From Candidatus Aenigmatarchaeota archaeon (GTDB taxonomy: Archaea > Aenigmatarchaeota > Aenigmatarchaeia > CG10238-14 > SpSt-28): a stretch of DNA of 6,068 nt. Positions within the stretch are counted from its first letter, which is position 1, and each line of letters begins with the position of its first letter. Location of the stretch: the NCBI GenBank assembly GCA_023256115.1, contig JAGDWU010000020.1:1442-7509 (forward strand), read 5' to 3'. Shown here one piece after another: positions 1-4,555 of this stretch. Both the position numbers and the translations under genes were made by a program. Under the pieces are notes generated by a model. That model had not been told where the DNA came from. It worked only from the letters and a program-made list of their open reading frames with translations, and did not search any database.

Positions 1-902
1 TCCTTTGACATTTCTGTTAAGTCAAAATAGCCAGCAATTTTATAAAACTCAGAAAGGAAATTTTCGTCAAAACTAATGTATTTTTTTACATATTCTATTT
101 GAGGTTCAAACGTTTTTAAATAGCTAGTTGAAACTCCACTTAACAACCAAGGAAATCTTTCTAATCCAGCTCCCATATCAACAATTCTTTGTTTTAATTT
201 TCTAAAACTATTTCCAAAAAATTCAAATTCGGTAAAGACAGCATTACCTAATTCCAAACCTCTAACAAAATATTCTAAAGAATAACCAAACGCTTGTGAA
301 CCAATCCAAACATCTTCTATAAATGTTATTTCCTTTTCATCTATTCCAAACTCTTTTGTTAAAAGTTCAAAATCTAATTTTATTGTTTCATCTTTCCAAT
401 ATCCATTTTTTTCTGGTATTGTATGCTGGCCAATCATTATAAAAGAAGTATAGTGCCTGCCAGTAATTCCTACATTTTCCAAATCGTTAAATCTCAAACA
501 GAATTGCGGAATAATAACTTTTTCTGCTGGTAGTTCAAAATATATATTACCATTATCTTTTCTATAAAAATCAACAATAGAAGCTACTACAAAATACAAA
601 TCTGGAAACCATCTTGAAACTACCGGATATCTTTTTATACTTTCATGTCCATTTTTTACAAAAAATTTTTCTATTCTTTTCCAAGCATCTATATAGCTAA
701 TATCTTTTATTTTTTTTCCTATAAATAAATATCCATCACATTTTGAATCTCCACAAGTTTCTCTATTAGCATCTAAAGTCCAAAATGCTTTTCCACATTT
801 TTTGCAAATCTTTCTTTCAAATCCTTTTTCTTTAAAAAATTCTAGGTTATAAAATTCTTGCCAATTTTTTTGGAAATATTTTCTTAATTCTTCCTTATCC
901 AT
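1..902 (-). CDS. alaS: Alanyl-tRNA synthetase, archaeal type (N-terminal 300 residues; gene runs off the left edge)
   Basis: Charges tRNA-Ala with alanine in the cytoplasm. The minus strand translates into the N-terminal catalytic region of the archaeal form of the enzyme. After the opening MDKEELRKYF comes a four-cysteine zinc-ribbon insertion (C33-x2-C36, C50-GDSK-C55), a hallmark of archaeal AlaRS. It is followed by the class II motif RYPVVSRW (residues 91-98), VIIPQFCLRFNDLENVG (129-145), TGRHYTSF (147-154) and IVDMGAGLERFPWL (240-253). The glycine cluster of motif 3 is less regular than usual (WIGSQAFGYSLEYFVRGLE, 199-217) but recognisable. The family is about 900 residues, so roughly two thirds lie beyond base 1. 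The start is the first ATG of the frame; it lies 4 bp from the start codon of the divergent phosphoesterase, so any promoter must sit inside that gene. No good TATA box stands at the leaderless distance. Family assignment is firm from the motifs. Confidence 0.95.
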   Translation of the reverse strand, partial: MDKEELRKYFQKNWQEFYNLEFFKEKGFERKICKKCGKAFWTLDANRETCGDSKCDGYLFIGKKIKDISYIDAWKRIEKFFVKNGHESIKRYPVVSRWFPDLYFVVASIVDFYRKDNGNIYFELPAEKVIIPQFCLRFNDLENVGITGRHYTSFIMIGQHTIPEKNGYWKDETIKLDFELLTKEFGIDEKEITFIEDVWIGSQAFGYSLEYFVRGLELGNAVFTEFEFFGNSFRKLKQRIVDMGAGLERFPWLLSGVSTSYLKTFEPQIEYVKKYISFDENFLSEFYKIAGYFDLTEMSK

Positions 903-906
903 AATT

Positions 907-1608
907 ATGAATTCAAAAATATTAGCAATAGCAGAGATTCAAGGTGAAATTGAAAATTTGCTTCAAATTGTTAAAGCAATTAAGGAGCATGAAAATTTCG
1001 ATTATGTTGTTTGTGTTGGAGATTTTTTATCGAACGAAATAATTAAAGGATATTCTGAAGAAGAAATTGCTGAAATTATAATTGAAATTTTAAAGAAACT
1101 TTCAAACAAGTTAATAACAGTTCCAGGTAATAATGATGGAAAAATAATAGATCTTTTAAGAGAGAAAACAATTTGCGTTCATAATAGTGGAATAATTTTA
1201 AATGATATTGGATTTTACGGATTTGGAGGAGCTAGAACACCCATAGGAACTTTATTTGAACCGAGTGAAACTGAATTTGAAGTTGGACTAAAAAATGGAT
1301 TTGAAAAAGTAAAAAATGCAAAATTTAAAATCCAACTAACTCACATGCCTCCAAAAGATACTAGATTAGATTTAACTTTAACAAATTTGCATGTTGGTTC
1401 GGAAGCGATAAGAAAATTTATTTTGCAAAATAATCCGAATGTTGCAATTTGCGCACATATCATTGAAGCAAAAGGTATTGACAGACTAGGAAATACTATT
1501 TTAATCAATCCTGGAAAATTTGTAGAGGGTAACTTCGGAATAATACAAATTAATAAAGAAATAAAGATATATGCAAAAAACATATTTGAAATTTTATGGA
1601 AAAAATAG
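907..1608 (+). CDS. Metallophosphoesterase, calcineurin-like fold (COG2129/Icc-related), with altered metal site
   Basis: A 233-residue protein of the calcineurin-like phosphoesterase superfamily, closest by eye to archaeal Icc-related phosphoesterases of about this length; the substrate is unknown. Visible motifs in order: AEIQG (9-13) where the family has DxHG, VGDF (37-40), PGNNDG (73-78), GFYGFGGA (102-109), THMPP (145-149), HVGSEAIRKFI (162-172), AHIIEAKGIDRLGNT (183-197) where the family has GHIHEA, and NPGKF (201-205). Compared with the standard two-metal site (Mre11 scheme), the three residues that bind only metal 1 are changed to E10, Q12 and I186. The bridging D39 and the metal 2 ligands N75, H146 and H184 are kept. 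It may therefore be a one-metal or inactive member. An AT-rich stretch at 872-882 (GGAAATATTTT) lies about 29 bp before the start and could be a TATA box for a leaderless transcript. The 3' end overlaps the next gene by 13 nt, so the two are probably co-expressed. Confidence 0.88.
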   Translation: MNSKILAIAEIQGEIENLLQIVKAIKEHENFDYVVCVGDFLSNEIIKGYSEEEIAEIIIEILKKLSNKLITVPGNNDGKIIDLLREKTICVHNSGIILNDIGFYGFGGARTPIGTLFEPSETEFEVGLKNGFEKVKNAKFKIQLTHMPPKDTRLDLTLTNLHVGSEAIRKFILQNNPNVAICAHIIEAKGIDRLGNTILINPGKFVEGNFGIIQINKEIKIYAKNIFEILWKK

Positions 1609-1976
1609 AAATAGAAAAGATTATAGAAAAAAAAGATGAAATTTTAATTAAGTTTTTGCTTGAAAGGTTAGATTTTTTAGATATTTTAATTTTGAAAAAG
1701 TTTTATTTAACTGGCAATAAATTTCCTAATGATGTTCAAGCTTATTGCTTTCCTTTACTTTATAAAGAGTTGACTATTCAAAATAATGTAAAAATTACAC
1801 AAGAAGGTTTAAGAAAAAGGTTAAAAACGCTTGTTAAACTTGGAATATTAGAAAAAGTAAAAGGTTCGAATCCATCAATTTATTTGCCTGTTAGAGGGAA
1901 AGAAGAATTTGTGAGAGAGTTAATTAAAAAGTTTTTTGTTTTGCACGGTTTTGAAAATTTTATATCAAATATTTAA
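1596..1976 (+). CDS. Small winged-helix DNA-binding-like protein
   Basis: A 126-residue protein with a putative winged helix-turn-helix domain; its target is unknown. The N-terminal 27 residues are charged and helical, followed by a first core helix (about 28-38, LDILILKKFYL). The second helix lies near FPLLYKELTI (52-61). A good recognition helix follows (TQEGLRKRLKTLVKLG, 68-83), then a beta wing (ILEKVKGSNPSIYLPV, 84-99) and a C-terminal helix. The pattern of a helix ending in LVKLGILEKV and then a wing is typical of archaeal wHTH proteins, but I recognise no specific family. The ATG lies inside the last codons of the phosphoesterase gene (13-nt overlap, different frame), so translation is probably coupled and the two products may act together. 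The gene ends 19 bp before the convergent membrane protein gene. It could be a regulator or a non-transcriptional wHTH adaptor. Confidence 0.75.
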   Translation: MEKIEIEKIIEKKDEILIKFLLERLDFLDILILKKFYLTGNKFPNDVQAYCFPLLYKELTIQNNVKITQEGLRKRLKTLVKLGILEKVKGSNPSIYLPVRGKEEFVRELIKKFFVLHGFENFISNI

Positions 1977-1989
1977 AAAAAATAAAAAG
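1972..1989 (-). terminator. T-rich archaeal-type terminator after the membrane protein gene
   Basis: Read on the minus strand, the stop codon of the membrane protein gene is followed within 10 nt by CTTTTTATTTTTTTTAAA, that is, five T, an A and eight T. Oligo-T tracts without a required hairpin are the usual archaeal intrinsic termination signal. On the plus strand the same bases are A-rich and would not terminate the winged-helix transcript. The only plus-strand T-tracts nearby lie in the 3' end of that gene, around 1931-1941. Confidence 0.6.
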
Positions 1990-1995
1990 AAGGGA

Positions 1996-2355
1996 TTACT
2001 TTCTAGATGCTAAGTCCCAAACTGTTTTTAATGCTACTATTACCGCAGCTGGCCATACGAAGGTTGCAATATTTACTAATATATTGTTAACTAATTCTAC
2101 TTCAATAAATTTAGATGCAGTAACTCCTGGGACTAATAGAACTAACGCAGCAATTAGAAATTTAGCTGTTTCTTCTTGTCTAATGTTTAAAAGTCCTACA
2201 ATCACTCCTAAAACTGCTAATACTGCTTTTACCAACATTGGTTCTACAGCAGTTAAGAATGCAGAAATAACAGCTAATAGTATACCTACTAGAAAGGCTA
2301 CTTCTCCAATGCCTTCTGCTAATAATCTTGCTTTTGCTTCTTTTTTTCTAGCCAT
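1996..2355 (-). CDS. Small four-helix integral membrane protein, unknown function
   Basis: A 119-residue hydrophobic protein. After a basic cytoplasmic-looking tail (MARKKEAKAR, 1-10), four membrane segments can be drawn: about 16-36 (starting GIGEVAFLVGILLAV), 43-58 (KAVLAVLGVIVGLLNI), 64-80 (AKFLIAALVLLVPGVTA) and 91-113 (ILVNIATFVWPAAVIVALK). It ends in a short basic tail (ASRK). The layout, including the loop GLLNIRQEETAKFLIAA and the WPAAVIVALK segment, reminds me of small membrane proteins common in DPANN archaea. That is recognition from memory, and no function is known to me. Its amino-acid content (A, V, L, G) makes the DNA less AT-rich than its neighbours and suggests a well-expressed protein. 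A clear TATA box stands at the leaderless distance, so the first ATG is the likely start. An antisense open frame across this gene is a shadow of it. Confidence 0.82.
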   Translation of the reverse strand: MARKKEAKARLLAEGIGEVAFLVGILLAVISAFLTAVEPMLVKAVLAVLGVIVGLLNIRQEETAKFLIAALVLLVPGVTASKFIEVELVNNILVNIATFVWPAAVIVALKTVWDLASRK

Positions 2356-2374
2356 AAATATAATAAACTTTAAG

Positions 2375-2388
2375 CTTTTTATATTTTC
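2375..2388 (-). promoter_or_regulatory. TATA-box promoter of the membrane protein gene
   Basis: The minus strand reads GAAAATATAAAAAG. Its core ATATAAAAA (2384 to 2376) lies 21-29 bp before the A of the ATG at 2355, with a purine-rich BRE-like stretch just upstream. This is where TFB/TBP would direct initiation at or next to the start codon, predicting a leaderless mRNA. No Shine-Dalgarno sequence lies between box and ATG, which agrees. Confidence 0.65.
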
Positions 2389-2511
2389 ATTTCATTACCC
2401 TTACTTAATATTTAATTAAATTAACAGCTTATAATTTACGTCGTTATATATTACATTACATATTACTATGAAAAAATCTGTTAGTATACTTTCATTACAT
2501 TAAAACATTTC

Positions 2512-2529
2512 TACATATAATACATATAA
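2512..2529. repeat. Tandem 9-bp repeat
   Basis: TACATATAA occurs twice head to tail (2512-2520, 2521-2529) and is followed by TATTTATATTAAA. Related pieces (ATTACATTACATATTAC near 2450-2466, TTCATTACATTAAAAC near 2491-2506) lie just to the left. Either a cluster of TATA-like sites or an easily melted stretch. Confidence 0.6.
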
Positions 2530-2557
2530 TATTTATATTAAACGAAATCACATAAGT

Positions 2558-2597
2558 TCTCCAGTTGGGACTTTTTGGAGAGGTTTTTTATTTTTTG
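2558..2597 (+). terminator. Hairpin followed by T-tracts (terminator-like, or body of a tiny RNA)
   Basis: TCTCCA (2558-2563) pairs with TGGAGA (2576-2581). In an alternative fold, TCTCC/GGAGA is topped by AGT/ACT around a TGGG loop. Two T6 tracts follow on the plus strand (2584-2589 and 2591-2596). No plus-strand gene ends here. A TATA-like TTTATATTAAA (2532-2542) stands about 20-26 bp before the hairpin, so a short transcript could begin at its base and end in the T-tracts. On the minus strand the same hairpin lies just after the stop codon of a mini-ORF. Confidence 0.45.
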
Positions 2598-2686
2598 CTT
2601 AAGGTTCCATTTTTAATGTGATGAGAAAAATTTAGAGATAAACACTTCTTTGCCTTGTTACCTATGTATGAAATTAATTTTTCCAT
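2588..2686 (-). CDS. Mini-ORF B, 32 residues, with a Shine-Dalgarno site (tentative)
   Basis: ATG at 2686 to TAA at 2588 encodes 32 residues, starting MEKLISYIGNKAKKC and ending NGTLSKK; lysine-rich with an amphipathic look and no family I recognise. The support is the ribosome binding site: AGGTGAT (2700 to 2694, minus strand) is the full complement of the archaeal 16S 3' end (ATCACCT) and sits 8 nt before the ATG. The TGA stop of mini-ORF A is part of that site, so the two would be translationally coupled. The product is short enough that chance is possible in AT-rich DNA. Confidence 0.35.
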   Translation of the reverse strand: MEKLISYIGNKAKKCLSLNFSHHIKNGTLSKK

Positions 2687-2694
2687 GTTAATAA

Positions 2695-2757
2695 TCACCT
2701 TTTAGTAATAGTTATACATCCTTTATTTTCACTTTCTTCTAAGATTGATTTTAACAT
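2695..2757 (-). CDS. Mini-ORF A, 20 residues (tentative)
   Basis: ATG at 2757 to TGA at 2695 encodes a peptide starting MLKSILEESENKG and ending CITITKR. A TATA-like ATATATGG (minus strand, about 2787 to 2780) is centred 27 bp before the ATG, the distance for a leaderless start. A perfect 7-bp hairpin (2760-2778) ends two nt before the ATG. Its stop codon overlaps the Shine-Dalgarno site of mini-ORF B. It may be a leader peptide, a real small protein, or chance; no family is recognised. Confidence 0.25.
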   Translation of the reverse strand: MLKSILEESENKGCITITKR

Positions 2758-2759
2758 AC

Positions 2760-2778
2760 ACTGGCTTAGTGAGCCAGT
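2760..2778. repeat. Perfect 7-bp inverted repeat (hairpin), 5-nt loop
   Basis: ACTGGCT (2760-2766), loop TAGTG, AGCCAGT (2772-2778). Four of the seven pairs are G-C, unusual in this AT-rich stretch. It has no T-tract on either side, so it is not a terminator. It lies between the TATA-like site and the ATG of minus-strand mini-ORF A and could be an operator or RNA hairpin there. The motif CTGG/CCAG recurs at 2561-2564 and 3242-3253. Confidence 0.55.
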
Positions 2779-2792
2779 ACCATATATCTGAG

Positions 2793-3129
2793 ACTTTAGC
2801 AATTTATAAACGTTTTTCGCTGCAGAGGGTATTAGCGATGGAAGTGAGAGACGTGATAATAAAAGTATTACTTTTTCGTGATGTCAAACAAAAATTGCTA
2901 GGTGCGAAACACATTAATTGTGAGAATTTCTCTATAGATGTTTAGCCTTTAAAATAATAAATTAGATTTTATTCAACGTACTTTACATACCGACTTTTAA
3001 ACTAATACATGTGAAGGTTGAAATTTAGAAATATTTTTGATAACTATGCAGTTAGTACAGAAACTTAGAAAATAGCTAATGTACTTTAGCAAGAATAAAT
3101 TTAAATAAACGTAAAAACTAAGCAGTTAG
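2793..3129. repeat. Scattered short direct repeats
   Basis: ACTTTAGCAA occurs exactly at 2793-2802 and 3083-3092, each followed closely by ATAAA. GTACTTTA occurs at 2978-2985 and 3081-3088. AACTATGCAGTTAG (3042-3055) recurs as AACTAAGCAGTTAG (3116-3129), 13 of 14 identical, with AACT/AGTT arms that make each copy a small inverted repeat. Spacing is irregular, so this is not a CRISPR array. Protein-binding iterons are possible, as is chance given the base composition. Confidence 0.4.
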
Positions 3130-3245
3130 ATCTAGAACAATTTTTAACTATTATATAGTAGATACAAATTTAAGTGTACTAATTAGCTAACTATGAATTA
3201 AAGGTAAGGAAAGTTTTACTCAAACATTTTAAAAACACAAACTGG

Positions 3246-3256
3246 CCAGCTGGAGA
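3246..3256. repeat. Right arm of an 11-nt inverted repeat (left arm 2558-2568)
   Basis: The reverse complement here is TCTCCAGCTGG; the left arm reads TCTCCAGTTGG, 10 of 11 identical. The arms bracket almost the whole gene-poor region, about 700 bp apart. The right arm is embedded in CTGGCCAGCTGG, two overlapping 8-nt palindromes. This could be the ends of a small element, or two copies of a protein-binding site in opposite orientation. Confidence 0.4.
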
Positions 3257-3279
3257 TTTTTAAATAACTTTTAAGATTT

Positions 3280-3546
3280 TTAGAATTCTTTTTCAACATT
3301 TCTTAATTTAAGATATTGTAAAAAAGAATCCCAACTTATTTCTTTTTTCATCCTAACGAATTTTATTCTAAATGGTTCGAAATCTTGAACTTCTATAAAT
3401 GGTTCGAAATATTTAAATAACAATTTAGAAACAGTTTTATGATTTAAGTTTGTTCTTCTTGCTATTTCTCTAATCCATAACCAACCTTTAGCTTCTTTTA
3501 AACATTTAAAAATCTTTGCAATATTTTCTAGTTCATCTCTTCTCAT
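3280..3546 (-). CDS. Short winged-helix DNA-binding-like protein
   Basis: An 88-residue protein from the start chosen here. It has a tri-helical HTH core: helix 1 near LENIAKIFKCLKEA (6-19), then WLWIREIARRTNL (22-34) and the recognition helix NHKTVSKLLFKYF (35-47), followed by two short strands. This is the usual layout of archaeal wHTH regulators; no narrower family is recognised. The frame is open up to an ATG at 3582, but that longer start would translate through the GC-rich hairpin and give an odd MILRARGG tail. The ATGs at 3558 or 3546 are more natural, and 3546 puts the whole hairpin upstream. FEPF occurs twice, nine residues apart, encoded by an exact 15-nt direct repeat (TAAATGGTTCGAAAT on the plus strand at 3369-3383 and 3396-3410), a recent internal duplication. 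It diverges from RNase Z and may regulate itself through the shared upstream region. Confidence 0.7.
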   Translation of the reverse strand: MRRDELENIAKIFKCLKEAKGWLWIREIARRTNLNHKTVSKLLFKYFEPFIEVQDFEPFRIKFVRMKKEISWDSFLQYLKLRNVEKEF

Positions 3547-3556
3547 ACTATAGTAC

Positions 3557-3625
3557 ATGCCCCCTCGTGCACGCAGTATCATTGCTTGCTTGACTCATTG
3601 CTCGCTGCGGGCAGGTGAGGGGCAT
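3557..3625. ncRNA. GC-rich 69-nt imperfect hairpin with tandem repeat in the loop, unknown class
   Basis: ATGCCCC (3557-3563) pairs with GGGGCAT (3619-3625). After a single bulged C, TC pairs with GA (3565-3566/3617-3618). After a small internal loop (G opposite GGT), TGC pairs with GCA (3568-3570/3611-3613), and beyond one A·G mismatch CGCAG pairs with CTGCG (3572-3576/3605-3609). The 28-nt loop and its edge hold two 12-nt direct copies, TCATTGCTTGCT (3579-3590) and TCATTGCTCGCT (3595-3606), 11 of 12 identical with period 16. By count 41 of 69 bases are G or C, far above the flanking DNA, as for the tRNA gene. It lies between two divergent genes, so it is no ordinary terminator. It has no T-loop, D-arm or clear box C/D or H/ACA. 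It may be a 5' UTR element of the minus-strand regulator, a separate small RNA on either strand, or a DNA-level palindrome. The strand is undetermined. Confidence 0.5.
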
Positions 3626-3648
3626 AATAATTTATTTTATTTTATAAT

Positions 3649-4548
3649 ATGATAAAAATAACATTCTTAGGAACCTCCGCTAGCATTCCTACTTTTGAAA
3701 GAAATCATCCAGCAATAGCACTTGAATATTTTGATAAAGATTATTTTTTGCTTCTTTTTGATTGTGGAGAAAACACTCAACTTCAATTGATGAGAGCAGG
3801 AATTAGTTTTATGAAAATAAATATTATTCTTATAACACATTGGCATGCAGATCATTTTGCTGGTTTAATACCTTTGCTTCAAACAATGAATTTAGAAGGA
3901 AGAAAAGAAAAGCTAATAATAATTGCCCCTGAAATTGAAGAAAAAATAGAACTAATCAAAAAACTTTATTACTATGACATAAAATTTAAGATAGAAACGA
4001 TAGATGCTATAAATGAAAACAAGCTTTATGAAAATAAGTACTTTGAAATTTATTCAATAAAAGTTAAGCACACGGTTCCTAGTGTAGCATATGCATTTAA
4101 AGAAAAAGATAGGTGGAAAATAAATGAAGAAAAATTGAAAAAATTAAATTTGAAAAAAGGAAAATGGTTAGATAAACTGAAAAAATATGGAAAAATAAAT
4201 ATTAACAATAAAGAAATTAAAATTGAAGACATTGCTGATATAAAAAAAGGGAAGAAAATTGTATATAGCGGAGATTGTGAGTATGATGAAAATTTAGCAG
4301 AATTTGCAAAAGATTGTGATATATTAATACATGAAGCAACATTCTTAGAAAAGGATAAGAAGGAATATTCTCATTCAAGCGCATTAGATGCTGCAAAAAT
4401 AGCAAAGCTAGCAAATGCAAAAAGATTAATTTTAACACATATTAGCAGAAGGTATCATGAAAATTATAATGAACTATTAGAAGAAGCAAAAAGTGTGTTT
4501 GAAAATGTTGAAATTGCAAAGGATTTATTTCAAATAATCTTAAAATAA
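3649..4548 (+). CDS. rnz: Ribonuclease Z (tRNA 3'-processing endonuclease)
   Basis: Zinc-dependent endonuclease that cuts the 3' trailer off precursor tRNAs after the discriminator base. The 299 residues match the usual length of the short-form, homodimeric enzyme. Motifs in order: ITFLGTSASIPT (4-15), FDCGENTQLQL (37-47), the metal-binding THWHADH (63-69; H64, H66, D68, H69), H141 in KHTVPSVAY, the substrate-clamp region with KKGKWLDKLKKYG (169-181), GDC (208-210; D209 bridging, where GDT is more common), LIHEATF (226-232), SHSSALDAA (241-249) and LTHISRRY (262-269; H264). All expected catalytic residues are present. The ATG is the first of the frame and follows an AT-rich stretch (3626-3648) that could hold the TATA box, immediately beyond the GC-rich hairpin. 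It is followed 8 nt after its stop by a tRNA gene without an encoded CCA, a natural substrate. Confidence 0.95.
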   Translation: MIKITFLGTSASIPTFERNHPAIALEYFDKDYFLLLFDCGENTQLQLMRAGISFMKINIILITHWHADHFAGLIPLLQTMNLEGRKEKLIIIAPEIEEKIELIKKLYYYDIKFKIETIDAINENKLYENKYFEIYSIKVKHTVPSVAYAFKEKDRWKINEEKLKKLNLKKGKWLDKLKKYGKININNKEIKIEDIADIKKGKKIVYSGDCEYDENLAEFAKDCDILIHEATFLEKDKKEYSHSSALDAAKIAKLANAKRLILTHISRRYHENYNELLEEAKSVFENVEIAKDLFQIILK

Positions 4549-4555
4549 TTTTTAT

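Larger units (their letters stand above)
2420..3279. other. Long intergenic region with hairpins and short repeats, no convincing large gene
   Basis: About 860 bp between the membrane protein gene and the winged-helix gene at 3280. The only ATG-started open frame longer than 60 codons (2745-2945, plus) matches no family I know and runs through a hairpin. The left part (2420-2550) is extremely AT-rich, with runs of ATTACAT and TACATATAA. Further along lie a hairpin with T-tracts (2558-2597), two minus-strand mini-ORFs (2588-2757), a perfect hairpin (2760-2778), a weaker hairpin TCGCT/AGCGA (2817-2821 with 2834-2838) and scattered 10-14 nt repeats between 2793 and 3129. An 11-nt inverted repeat sits near the two ends. 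I found no match to rRNA, tRNA, RNase P RNA or SRP RNA signatures and no CRISPR repeats. It could be an origin or segregation locus, a degraded element or a ncRNA locus. Confidence 0.5.

Noticed and set aside
2084..2419. 111-codon plus-strand open frame opposite the membrane protein gene
   Set aside because: Antisense shadow: the minus-strand frame shows four membrane helices, a TATA box and a terminator, while this one is low-complexity Asn/Thr/Ala-rich.
2618..2624. GTGATGA, a perfect box C of a C/D guide RNA
   Set aside because: No CTGA box D occurs in the next 75 bases, so no C/D RNA can be closed.
2745..2945. 66-codon plus-strand open frame
   Set aside because: It resembles no family, runs through the perfect hairpin at 2760-2778, and its residue make-up is unlike the Lys/Ile/Glu-rich real genes here.
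2793..3129. Degenerate CRISPR array
   Set aside because: The repeats are only 8-14 nt, differ from each other and have irregular spacing, with no repeat-spacer rhythm.
2420..3279. RNase P RNA, SRP RNA or 5S rRNA in the intergenic region
   Set aside because: I looked for the conserved core motifs of each and saw none; the region is also too AT-rich for a stable large RNA.
3547..3582. Longer N-terminus (MILRARGG) of the minus-strand winged-helix gene
   Set aside because: It would translate the hairpin arm, and the extra residues look unlike an HTH N-terminus; the start at 3546 is preferred, though 3558 is possible.
3557..3625. tRNA or split tRNA half at the GC-rich hairpin
   Set aside because: Neither strand shows a T-loop (TTCAA/TTCGA) or a D-arm consensus.
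3557..3625. H/ACA guide RNA at the GC-rich hairpin
   Set aside because: The internal loop is only 1 against 3 nt, too small for a pseudouridylation pocket, and no convincing kink-turn or ACA box is in place.
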